Source: a virus. From it: DNA of 20,096 nucleotides. The notes below the pieces were generated by a model, which had not been told where the DNA came from, made no database searches, and saw only the letters and a list, made by a program, of their open reading frames with translations. Shown piece after piece: positions 6,390 to 14,325 of this stretch (positions within the stretch are counted from its first letter, which is position 1; every line of letters begins with the position of its first letter). The translations under genes were made by a program, and so were the position numbers. The stretch lies in the IMG/VR virus record IMGVR_UViG_3300027749_003926, positions 1 through 20,096 of that record. One strand, written 5' to 3'.

Positions 6390-7236
6390 TAATTTAGATA
6401 TAAATAAAAACTTTTGTTATACTAATGCTTCACAACAAATTTATTTAAATAGTGCAAATGCAGATATTTATTTAAACAATACAATGAAAAGTAATTTAAC
6501 TTTTTTTTTTGAAGACCCATTAACATTTGATAAACATAGCATGACTAAAAAATTCAGTATAGTAAATGCACAATTTCCAGTTTCATATTATTTAATAAAT
6601 AATTCAAACAATCAAATTAGTATAAGTATACAAGGTGCATCAGCAATAGTTTATATTTTCCCAGTTGGTAATTATAATATAAATCAATTTATTGCTCAAT
6701 GGTATATATCAATCGGTTCTTTATGGGTATTATCATATAGTTCAATAACTAATAAAATTACTTTTACATATCCATTTAGTTTTTCATTTTCTTATTTATC
6801 TAATTCAATTATGTCAATATTAGGATTTAATAAACCATATTCTTTTTATAGTTCAGTAAATGGAATAATTATATCACCATATGCAATTAATTTCGGTGGA
6901 ATTTTAAAATTAGATGTAAAGACATCATCATTTAATGTAAGTAATATGGACTCATACCAAAAAGGAAGAAATAATACAATTGCATCTATTCCAGTAAATT
7001 CTGTTCAAAATGGATATATAATGTATAATAATTTCACTAATTATAATTCAATGTTTAGAAATTCTCAAATATCAGATTTAAATATAATGATTCAAGATGA
7101 ATTTAATAATTTTATTGATTTTAATAATTGTGATTGGTCTATAACAGTTCAAATAGATGTGATGACAAGAATATTAGATGATAATAATACATTACAAGAT
7201 ATATATGAAAATTACGCTCTACATTATATTAAATAA
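6382..7236 (+). CDS. Penton-like minor capsid protein (single jelly-roll candidate), 284 aa
   Basis: The N terminus and middle match the pattern of PLV/virophage minor capsid (penton) proteins: FSIVNAQFPVSYYLINNSNN (~58-77), a strand with PVGNYNINQF (~94-103), IMSILGF near 143, then the region ending in DWSITVQIDVMTRIL. The predominance of short beta strands with Ser/Asn loops fits a jelly-roll fold. Five copies would fill each five-fold vertex. The start codon overlaps the upstream coiled-coil gene by eight bases. Identification rests on pattern memory; a profile search against PLV mCP would settle it. Confidence 0.78.
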   Translation: MSNNLDINKNFCYTNASQQIYLNSANADIYLNNTMKSNLTFFFEDPLTFDKHSMTKKFSIVNAQFPVSYYLINNSNNQISISIQGASAIVYIFPVGNYNINQFIAQWYISIGSLWVLSYSSITNKITFTYPFSFSFSYLSNSIMSILGFNKPYSFYSSVNGIIISPYAINFGGILKLDVKTSSFNVSNMDSYQKGRNNTIASIPVNSVQNGYIMYNNFTNYNSMFRNSQISDLNIMIQDEFNNFIDFNNCDWSITVQIDVMTRILDDNNTLQDIYENYALHYIK

Positions 7237-7267
7237 AAAATTGATAAAAAAAGTATAAAAATTATTT

Positions 7268-7287
7268 TCTATGTGAATATATATATA
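7268..7287 (+). promoter_or_regulatory. TCTA + AT-run promoter motif of the MCP gene
   Basis: TTTCTATGT starts at 7266, with TCTA 20 bases before the ATG at 7288 and ATATATATATA in between. The same TTTCTATGT word precedes the gene at 9050. Confidence 0.6.
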
Positions 7288-8778
7288 ATGTCCGACCCAA
7301 GTCAATTACATGTACCAATTCATACCGCTTTAACTTCTGATATGATGCTTGGTTTAAAACCATCTGCCCCAAAAAGTAGAAGTTATAGAATTTCTATAGC
7401 TCCCATTAATAACTCCGTCTTTACTGGTGGACAACAAATGATTTTTGAACTTCCAACTGGAAGACGTGGAACATGGCTAGACCAAAGCCAAACTTATTTA
7501 AAATTTTCTGTTCAATGTAAAACCACAGCTCTATCCGCCGCAAATACACCTGGCTCAACTGGTGTATATTTAGATAACACTGCATATTCATTTATACAAC
7601 GACTCGATATTTACAACTCATCAAATTTATTGGAAAGTATTAATGAGTACGGAAGTTTAGCCAATTTATTATTAGATACATCATTAACACAATCTGATAA
7701 AGCCGGATTATCTCCAATGATTGGTTCAAATAATTTATTTACTAATGCAACAAGTGCAACCGCTACCGCTACTAATCAAGTAACTCAAGTATGGCAAGTT
7801 CCCGGTGATAGAACCGGTTTACAATTAGCAACTAATACTGCATATACTACAACTCCAACGTATACTTTTTCGCTTCCTTTGTTATCAGCGGTGGTGGGCG
7901 TCAACGCTGGAAAAATGATTCCCGTAGGCAAGCTTGCTTCACCAATAAGACTTGAATTTTATTTATCAAATAATGATGATGCTATTTATTTTGGAACAGC
8001 AGGGGCAGGGGCAGTATGGCAATTAATAAATGTTGAAATATGCGCTTGTTATGTTGAAATATTAGATGACCAATTTAGTCATATGTCAAGCGAAGAAGAA
8101 TATATATGTTCAACAACCTACCGCCAAGCATCTACATTTTTACCAACTGCAACTGCCGGTGAATTTACTACTTTACTACCATTTCGCGCAGCTAGTATCA
8201 CGAGTTTATACGCAAGATTCAGAAATCAATCAAATGCCGTACAAGGTGCTAATGCAACAGCCGCCTATAAAAAGTCAAGTTCCGTCTGTCCGAATATAAA
8301 TTCTTATTTTTTTCGCGTGGGGAGCAGCATATATCCGAATAAGCCGGTGTATCTGATTTCTAATTCGACGGGCAGCGGCGGGGAAGCGTATGCAGAATTA
8401 CTTAAATCATTTCATGCATTATCATCTAGTATTGGAAATTCAGCAATTACATTTGACCAATATAATGTATGTAATACACCACCTACAACCACGGGATGGC
8501 TTCAAGCTTATCCTATAAATGTTGCAGCAAATGCAGGAAGAGGAACATCTAATAATGCATTCGCTATTGGATTAGAATGTCAAAGTTTTAGTAATAGAAA
8601 TGATACTATATTATCAGGTATTTCAACATTAAATTCACAAATCTACTTTACAGCAACTATTAATAATGGCAGTACAGCAGGCGGGGCAGCAGGTCTTGAT
8701 ATGACAGCAGATTTCTTTGCTCAAATGGATATGATATTAGTAATAAATGAAAATGGCGTAATGTCTGCCAAGTTTTAA
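7288..8778 (+). CDS. MCP: Double-jelly-roll major capsid protein, 496 aa
   Basis: The start is placed at ATG 7288 after TATATATATA; the in-frame GTG at 7273 lies inside that motif. The N-terminal segment (YRISIAPINNSVFTGGQQMI, then LPTGRRGTWLDQSQTYLKF) is characteristic of PLV-type MCPs, where it opens the first jelly roll. The later conserved piece FFRVGSSIYPNKPVYL...GGEAYAELLKSFH (~340-375) is also typical of this group. Length fits two eight-stranded jelly rolls forming trimers with pseudo-hexagonal shape. The product would build the icosahedral shell together with the penton-like protein. Two stretches (about 7871-7940 and 8311-8390) are over 50% GC in an AT-rich gene, pointing to recombination with a different relative. 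Confidence 0.92.
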   Translation: MSDPSQLHVPIHTALTSDMMLGLKPSAPKSRSYRISIAPINNSVFTGGQQMIFELPTGRRGTWLDQSQTYLKFSVQCKTTALSAANTPGSTGVYLDNTAYSFIQRLDIYNSSNLLESINEYGSLANLLLDTSLTQSDKAGLSPMIGSNNLFTNATSATATATNQVTQVWQVPGDRTGLQLATNTAYTTTPTYTFSLPLLSAVVGVNAGKMIPVGKLASPIRLEFYLSNNDDAIYFGTAGAGAVWQLINVEICACYVEILDDQFSHMSSEEEYICSTTYRQASTFLPTATAGEFTTLLPFRAASITSLYARFRNQSNAVQGANATAAYKKSSSVCPNINSYFFRVGSSIYPNKPVYLISNSTGSGGEAYAELLKSFHALSSSIGNSAITFDQYNVCNTPPTTTGWLQAYPINVAANAGRGTSNNAFAIGLECQSFSNRNDTILSGISTLNSQIYFTATINNGSTAGGAAGLDMTADFFAQMDMILVINENGVMSAKF

Positions 8779-8798
8779 ATAATTGTTTAAATTAAATA

Positions 8799-8821
8799 TC
8801 TAATAATTAATATATATATAA
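8799..8821 (+). promoter_or_regulatory. TCTA + AT-run promoter motif
   Basis: TCTA at 8799 lies 23 bases upstream of the ATG at 8822, followed by AATATATATATAA. It supports the short frame behind it as a real gene. Confidence 0.6.
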
Positions 8822-8992
8822 ATGTTATTTCAAAAGCAAAATAATCCTCCAAAAATGTTTTCAAAAATAAATAATAATGCATCATTATTTTCAAAACAGT
8901 CTGTCCAACAATTTCACCATGTACATCATCAACCAAAACATGAAGAAGAAAAATATAGAAATAATTTAGAATTATCATCTAGAAGAAATTAA
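8822..8992 (+). CDS. Small hypothetical protein, 56 aa
   Basis: The frame runs from ATG 8822 to TAA 8990-8992 and begins MLFQKQNNPPKMFSKINNN. It contains two similar words, MFSK and LFSK, a His-rich patch (FHHVHHQPKH, ~31-40) and a charged end. It sits between the MCP and a second putative minor capsid gene, with the same TCTA-TATATATA leader as those genes, which is strong support despite its size. No family is recognised. A small internal or cement capsid protein, or a membrane-associated peptide, is possible. Confidence 0.72.
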   Translation: MLFQKQNNPPKMFSKINNNASLFSKQSVQQFHHVHHQPKHEEEKYRNNLELSSRRN

Positions 8993-9031
8993 AAAAAATA
9001 TTTAAAAAAATTATTATATATAAATATAATT

Positions 9032-9049
9032 TCTATGTTTATATATATA
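9032..9049 (+). promoter_or_regulatory. TCTA + AT-run promoter motif
   Basis: TTTCTATGT starts at 9030, with TCTA 18 bases before the ATG at 9050 and TATATATATA in between. It matches the MCP leader almost base for base. Confidence 0.6.
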
Positions 9050-9754
9050 ATGGATGAAACATATAGTTTAATTTTAAATTCTCAAAATACCAAAAATGCA
9101 AATTTAGCAAATGGCACAAATCAAGTTTCCTATAGTATAAATTGGGATGCAATTTTACCAAGAAAATATCAACGTTATTCTTTACGATGGCAACTTCAAG
9201 CAACATCAATTCTTACTACTACATTTGAAGCAACTACCGTAGGCACAACCCTAACAGTTTACGCATCAACAGTTCCATTAGCAGTGGGAAATGGATTTAT
9301 ATATAATGGTCAAATTTTTATAATAACAGCTTATATCGGTGCAGGAACATGGACGTTAAATCAAGCTCCGTTTGCAGCAATATCAGTAGTTACGCTTCTC
9401 TCTTTACTTATTTTAGATTATGATATTTTAGCAGTATCTGTTAATTTTGGAAAATCAACTACAATTGACCAAACTTATAGTTCATCAAATATAATTGGTT
9501 ATATTAATCCTACTTGTATTAATGCAGCACCAAATATAAATACTTATAATTATAACTGTTCATTTCAAGATAATGGACCAATTCAAATTTTATATCCTAG
9601 TAATAATAATATTACAGTAAATATATTATTTTTGGATGGGGTAACAATAAATACAACTACCTTTAATTATATTTTACAATTATATTTTACACCTATATCA
9701 AATCAAGAAGTTATTAATAATAATAATTCTAATTTATTATCTGGGTCTTATTAA
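9050..9754 (+). CDS. Putative second minor capsid / virion protein, 234 aa
   Basis: ATG 9050 directly follows TATATATATA; an ATG at 9035 lies inside the promoter motif and is disfavoured. The N terminus reads [15 protein letters not shown], then [20 protein letters not shown], a beta-strand pattern seen in structural proteins of PLVs and related large viruses. Residues ~50-110 contain a Thr/Val/Ala-rich hydrophobic region, and the C-terminal half has alternating strand-like segments ending in an Asn/Ser-rich tail. A jelly-roll fold is plausible but not demonstrated. It lies between the MCP region and the fibre genes, and only one base separates its stop from the collagen-like gene, so both are probably on one transcript. 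Confidence 0.7.
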   Translation: MDETYSLILNSQNTKNANLANGTNQVSYSINWDAILPRKYQRYSLRWQLQATSILTTTFEATTVGTTLTVYASTVPLAVGNGFIYNGQIFIITAYIGAGTWTLNQAPFAAISVVTLLSLLILDYDILAVSVNFGKSTTIDQTYSSSNIIGYINPTCINAAPNINTYNYNCSFQDNGPIQILYPSNNNITVNILFLDGVTINTTTFNYILQLYFTPISNQEVINNNNSNLLSGSY

Positions 9755-9755
9755 T

Positions 9756-11270
9756 ATGAACACCAATAAAACATTAAATGGTTTAGTAGATATTGAATGT
9801 GACACAATTATTAGTACTTATTATAATGGAGTTATTGGCAATCAATTAATATATTTAGTTAATGTTAATTCAGATATTCAAACACAAATTAATAATATAA
9901 ATACAGCCGTATCTACTAATATTCCAACTTTTTCAATTGGTACAGTTTCAAGTGTTGATTATGGAACTAATCCAAATATTTCTATAAGTGGAACTATATT
10001 AAACCCTATTTTAAATTTTGTATTAGAAACAGGACAACAAGGAAGCATAGGACCAACAGGTGGAACAGGTCCACAAGGTATTCAAGGTCCATCAGGTTCA
10101 AACGGTATAAATGGGTCAAATGGTTTATCTGGTCAACAAGGACCAACAGGAGCAACAGGTGCAACAGGTCCAACAGGTCCAACAGGTCCAACAGGTCCAA
10201 CAGGTCCTGCAGGTAGTGGTGGTGGCGGGACAGTAGGTCCAACAGGACCAACCGGTCCAACAGGTCCACAAGGTCCAACAGGTCCAACAGGTTCACAAGG
10301 TCTAACCCCAATTTTTTCAATTGGTACAGTTTCAAGTGTTGATTATGGAACTACACCGAGTATTAGTATTAGTGGAACTACATTAAATCCTACACTAAAT
10401 TTTATATTGGAAACAGGACCAACAGGACCACAAGGAGGACAAGGTCCAACAGGTCCACAAGGTCCGCAAGGTAAACAAGGAAATCAAGGAAATCAAGGAA
10501 ACCAAGGCAACCAAGGACAACAAGGACCCCAAGGTTCGGCGGGAATAGTGGACCCCATTACTTTTGCTATTGAATTTTCAGCGGCATATTTAGTTGCATT
10601 TCCGCCTTCTTTTGCAGCCGCTTTTAGTTTAGCTTTTCCTATTGCATTTTCACCTGCTTTTAGTACTGCTTTTACTACAGCAATTGCCCCAACTACACTT
10701 TTAATTAATAATTTACAAGACAAAACACAATTTCAAAGTTCTATTCTTTTACCAACACCATCAACAACGTTTTCAAGTAAAGTAAATATTGGATTATTAC
10801 TATCTGAACATATTACACTTGACCCTAACGGTGAATCGTATTTTAATAATAATATAAATGTTCAAACTGCATCACAATTTCATGCCAATTTAAGTACGAA
10901 TGGGATTAATAACGTTAATGGAATATTGAACAGTGGGGGGATTATTAGTGATTCATTATCAATAAATTCTGGTAAATTATCAATAAAACCTATTTCAGGT
11001 AATCCAGATAATGCAAATCAAATATCATACAATTCTATTAGTAGTACGGGCTATAGAGATTGTGGAATTGAATTTTCGCAACCCAACCCATTATTACAAA
11101 GTAGTATGTTTTCTGATACTGGTAATATTAATATACGTTCTGGTAATATCAATATAGGTAATGCAATAGGAAATACAACAACGTATGTTAATGGCGCTAC
11201 TTTTTTCAATGGACCTGTATTTATTACAAATCAAATAAATTTTACAACTTTCATGAATCAATTTTATTAA
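9756..11270 (+). CDS. Collagen-like fibre protein, 504 aa
   Basis: Two collagen-like stretches of Gly-X-Y triplets are present: residues ~93-182 (mostly GPT) and ~221-263 (GPQ/GNQ). A 37-residue module ([14 protein letters not shown]...) precedes each, at 57-93 and 185-221, resembling the short beta module that precedes collagen repeats in phage and viral fibres. Residues 270-312 form an unusual four-residue periodic Phe/Ala segment. The C-terminal ~190 residues are Asn/Ser-rich and strand-forming, ending [20 protein letters not shown], probably a trimer-forming tip. The protein would form a trimeric vertex or surface fibre for host attachment. It starts one base after the preceding gene with no promoter motif, implying co-transcription. 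Confidence 0.88.
   Translation: MNTNKTLNGLVDIECDTIISTYYNGVIGNQLIYLVNVNSDIQTQINNINTAVSTNIPTFSIGTVSSVDYGTNPNISISGTILNPILNFVLETGQQGSIGPTGGTGPQGIQGPSGSNGINGSNGLSGQQGPTGATGATGPTGPTGPTGPTGPAGSGGGGTVGPTGPTGPTGPQGPTGPTGSQGLTPIFSIGTVSSVDYGTTPSISISGTTLNPTLNFILETGPTGPQGGQGPTGPQGPQGKQGNQGNQGNQGNQGQQGPQGSAGIVDPITFAIEFSAAYLVAFPPSFAAAFSLAFPIAFSPAFSTAFTTAIAPTTLLINNLQDKTQFQSSILLPTPSTTFSSKVNIGLLLSEHITLDPNGESYFNNNINVQTASQFHANLSTNGINNVNGILNSGGIISDSLSINSGKLSIKPISGNPDNANQISYNSISSTGYRDCGIEFSQPNPLLQSSMFSDTGNINIRSGNINIGNAIGNTTTYVNGATFFNGPVFITNQINFTTFMNQFY
9924..10034 (+). repeat. 37-residue module, copy 1 (collagen-like gene)
   Basis: This encodes [20 protein letters not shown] and continues to ETG, directly before the first collagen stretch. 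Copy 2 lies at 10308-10418 with only a few changed residues, so collagen plus module was duplicated as a unit. Confidence 0.85.
10308..10418 (+). repeat. 37-residue module, copy 2 (collagen-like gene)
   Basis: This encodes [20 protein letters not shown] and continues to ETG, directly before the second collagen stretch. It is the partner of 9924-10034. Confidence 0.85.
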
Positions 11271-11280
11271 AAAATTATTA

Positions 11281-11299
11281 TCTAAATTATTATAATAGT
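11281..11299 (+). promoter_or_regulatory. TCTA promoter motif of the long fibre gene
   Basis: TCTA at 11281 is 19 bases upstream of ATG 11300, followed by AATTATTATAATAGT. The AT-run is less regular than in the other leaders. Confidence 0.5.
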
Positions 11300-14281
11300 A
11301 TGAGTACATATAATTATAATAATTTAAAAAGTACCACTGTGCGAGGTGCTTTCCAAAATGTAAATTATGAAGATAAAAGTATATTAGCCACGGCATTCTT
11401 TCAAAATGATGTCAGTGTAAGTGGTCAAATATATACTAATAATATAAATTGTGTTAATTTAAATTTAAATGGATATAATATTAATAATTATTTAAGTTCA
11501 TTATCTGGTTTAATTAATTATAATAATTATTTTTCAAATTCAATTAGTGGAAATTTAAATAGATATATTGGAACTAATAATAATTATGTTATTTCTTTAT
11601 CTTCATTAATATATAATAATTACGGAACCATAAATAATTATTTAAATTCATTATCATCAGTTATTTATAGTAATTATGGAAATACAAATAATTACATGTA
11701 TAGTTTATCATCAGTTATTTATAATAATTACGGAACCACAAATAATTATATTATTTCATTATCTTCAATTATCTATAATAATAATTTTTCAAATGGATTA
11801 ATTAATAATATTCAGAATTTACAATTATTTAGTTTATCAAGCTCTTTAAATACTTATATAGGAACTAATAATAATTATGTTTATTCATTATCTGGAATTA
11901 TATTTAGTAATAATAATAATTATGGAAACCAAATTAATAATAATAATTTATATTTATCTTCATTATCATCTTTAATTTATTCATATTCTGGAACTAATAA
12001 TAATTATGTTATTTCATTATCTTCAACTATAAATAATAATTATAATTATTTACAATATCAAATTAATAATATTTCATTATCTGGAAATGTGAATAATTCA
12101 AGTTTACAAAATCAAATTAATTATCAAAGTATATATATATCTTCATTATCTGGAAATTTGAATTCATTTATTGGAAGTAATAATAATTATGTTATTTCAT
12201 TATCTTCAATTATCTATAATAATTATTTATCAAATGGATTAATTAACAATAATCAAAATAATTATATATATGGTTTGTCAGGTTTAATAAATTATAATTA
12301 TAATTATTTACAAAATCAAATTAATAATATTTCATTATCTGGAATATCGAATAATAGTGGATTACAAAATCAAATTAATTATCAAAGTATATATTTAGCT
12401 TCATTATCTGGAAATTTAAATACCAAACAAAATATTTTAAATTCTTATAATAATTATTTTATGGCTTCTCTTACTTTATCAGGTAATTTAATAATAGGTG
12501 GTTTTAGCTATATAAATAATTCTTTGGCAATTTATTATGACCCTAAAAGTTCAATTCAAGGACAATTTGATAGTCTTTCAGCTCAGAATTTACTTTTTAC
12601 TACATTATACGCAACTCTTAGAAATGCTAATTTTACGGGCTTGACTACTTCATTGACATTATCATCTAATATAATAATTTGTGATAATATAAATGCGAAT
12701 ACATCAGGACCAACAATAAATTTATTCAATAATGCAACAAGTCAAAATTTTAATTTATGCAATAATATAACGGGTTCATTAACTATAGGCAATGTTTTAA
12801 ATCAAACAAATTCAAATTTTTATGGTACTTCAACTTCAGCAGGTACCGCCAGTAATGTATCAATAAGTCAAGCTGCAACATCATCATTATTGTATATACC
12901 TATGGTCGGTTCATTAACACTACCCGCAAATAATTTACTATTACCAAATCCAAATAATTTAACTTACCAACAATCAACAGGTACTTTAAATTGTTTAAAT
13001 TTTAGTGGTACAGCTACAAACGCTTATAATATAATATTAAATAATAGTCCAACCATAAATGCATCATATAAATATTATATTCCTTTTTCCCAAAATATTT
13101 TAACTAATTCAGCAACACTATATACAAATAATAATTTATACATGGATTTATATGGCGGATATTTTCATTGCTCAGCATTTGTTATTGGTCAATCTGGATT
13201 TAATCTAAATAATATTATAGGTTCATCATCAGGTGATACTTTAACAATAAATGCAAAAACAACTATAAATAATGATATGACTATTAACGGAATCAATATA
13301 GGTAAGGGTAAAAACGGTGATAATAATAGTTGTTGTTTTGGTGCTTCTGCTCTGGCTAATACAATTACAGGAGCCACTGAAAATATCGCGATTGGCTATC
13401 TTGCTTTAAATGCTACGACAACAAGTGCTTATAGTGTTGCGATTGGTGGATATAGTAATTATCAACAAACAGCCAATAACGGGTACAACGTATCAGTCGG
13501 CCATTTTAGTATGCTTGCCAATATTGTTGGATTTTACAACGTAGCAATTGGAAGTGGTGCTTTGACGTTTTATAATGGAAATAATAACACAGCAATTGGT
13601 TTTAATAGTGGTTGTAAAAATGGAGTATTAGTTAATGGAGCTAATAATATATATCTTGGTGCTAATAGTGGTGTTGATTTAACAACAGACGTAAATAATA
13701 CCTGTTGTCTTGGTAGTTCAACAATAGTTGACACATATTTATATGGCAATGTCCATTTCAATAATAATATATTATTACAAAGTGGAACAAGTTATACTCA
13801 ACCTAGTGTCAATCAATTAGGTTATATATATCCAACAGTAAATTTCAGTTTTGGAGCATTAATTAATCTAACATTACAGAATCAAAGACAAATTATTAAT
13901 AATGGTTTAACAGCAGGAACATATAATATAACAGGTCAAATATATATGACTGGTTATGGCTCAGACTCAGCTATTCCTATATTAATTGCATTATCTAGAA
14001 CTGCTAACTCTTTTTCTGATGGTACTAATACATATTCAACAAGTGCTAATATGACTACGTTATATAATAGTGCTCTTAACCCTTATTTATTGCCAATAAC
14101 TGCTGTGTGGTTGGGTAGTAGCAACAATTTAAATACTTGGTCTTTTAATTTAAATTGGTATGTAAACTATGTACCAAGTCTTGGTAATACTAATTTATTA
14201 TTTATAAATTCAACAGGAATCACTCCTTCTAATGTAACAAGAACTTTTAATACTCAATATCAAATAACTAGAATAGCTTAA
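11300..14281 (+). CDS. Long repetitive fibre/adhesin-like protein, 993 aa
   Basis: The N terminus has an anchor-like ATAFFQNDVSVSGQIY stretch. Residues ~60-380 are an Asn/Tyr/Ser-rich repeat region built around SLSS.IYNN and NNNYVISLS words, including two 41-residue copies starting near residues 248 and 334. Residues ~380-660 are strand-rich. Around 670-800 is a series of N.AIG..AL-type repeats (ENIAIGYLAL, YSVAIGGYSN, YNVAIGSGAL, NNTAIGFNSG), the signature of YadA/Hep_Hag trimeric autotransporter head repeats. The last ~150 residues form a separate beta-rich domain, possibly a receptor-binding tip. A trimeric attachment fibre is the best reading. It is the largest gene and closes the virion block; the primase gene converges on it with a 44-base gap. 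Confidence 0.85.
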   Translation: MSTYNYNNLKSTTVRGAFQNVNYEDKSILATAFFQNDVSVSGQIYTNNINCVNLNLNGYNINNYLSSLSGLINYNNYFSNSISGNLNRYIGTNNNYVISLSSLIYNNYGTINNYLNSLSSVIYSNYGNTNNYMYSLSSVIYNNYGTTNNYIISLSSIIYNNNFSNGLINNIQNLQLFSLSSSLNTYIGTNNNYVYSLSGIIFSNNNNYGNQINNNNLYLSSLSSLIYSYSGTNNNYVISLSSTINNNYNYLQYQINNISLSGNVNNSSLQNQINYQSIYISSLSGNLNSFIGSNNNYVISLSSIIYNNYLSNGLINNNQNNYIYGLSGLINYNYNYLQNQINNISLSGISNNSGLQNQINYQSIYLASLSGNLNTKQNILNSYNNYFMASLTLSGNLIIGGFSYINNSLAIYYDPKSSIQGQFDSLSAQNLLFTTLYATLRNANFTGLTTSLTLSSNIIICDNINANTSGPTINLFNNATSQNFNLCNNITGSLTIGNVLNQTNSNFYGTSTSAGTASNVSISQAATSSLLYIPMVGSLTLPANNLLLPNPNNLTYQQSTGTLNCLNFSGTATNAYNIILNNSPTINASYKYYIPFSQNILTNSATLYTNNNLYMDLYGGYFHCSAFVIGQSGFNLNNIIGSSSGDTLTINAKTTINNDMTINGINIGKGKNGDNNSCCFGASALANTITGATENIAIGYLALNATTTSAYSVAIGGYSNYQQTANNGYNVSVGHFSMLANIVGFYNVAIGSGALTFYNGNNNTAIGFNSGCKNGVLVNGANNIYLGANSGVDLTTDVNNTCCLGSSTIVDTYLYGNVHFNNNILLQSGTSYTQPSVNQLGYIYPTVNFSFGALINLTLQNQRQIINNGLTAGTYNITGQIYMTGYGSDSAIPILIALSRTANSFSDGTNTYSTSANMTTLYNSALNPYLLPITAVWLGSSNNLNTWSFNLNWYVNYVPSLGNTNLLFINSTGITPSNVTRTFNTQYQITRIA
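12041..12163 (+). repeat. 123-bp direct repeat in fibre gene, copy 1
   Basis: This encodes a 41-residue unit (YNYLQYQINNISLSG to SGNLN). Copy 2 is at 12299-12421, 258 bases downstream and nearly identical, so an 86-residue block was duplicated within the frame. Confidence 0.85.
12299..12421 (+). repeat. 123-bp direct repeat in fibre gene, copy 2
   Basis: This is the partner of 12041-12163, encoding YNYLQNQINNISLSG to SGNLN. Differences are concentrated in the middle (NVNNSSLQ against ISNNSGLQ). Confidence 0.85.
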
Positions 14282-14325
14282 ATTTTAATATAATTTAGAA
14301 AAAATTATAGTAAAACTAAAAAAAA

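Noticed and set aside
10006-10335. 109-codon antisense frame under the collagen repeats
   Set aside because: Leu/Asp-rich translation is the antisense of GGTCCAACA repeats.
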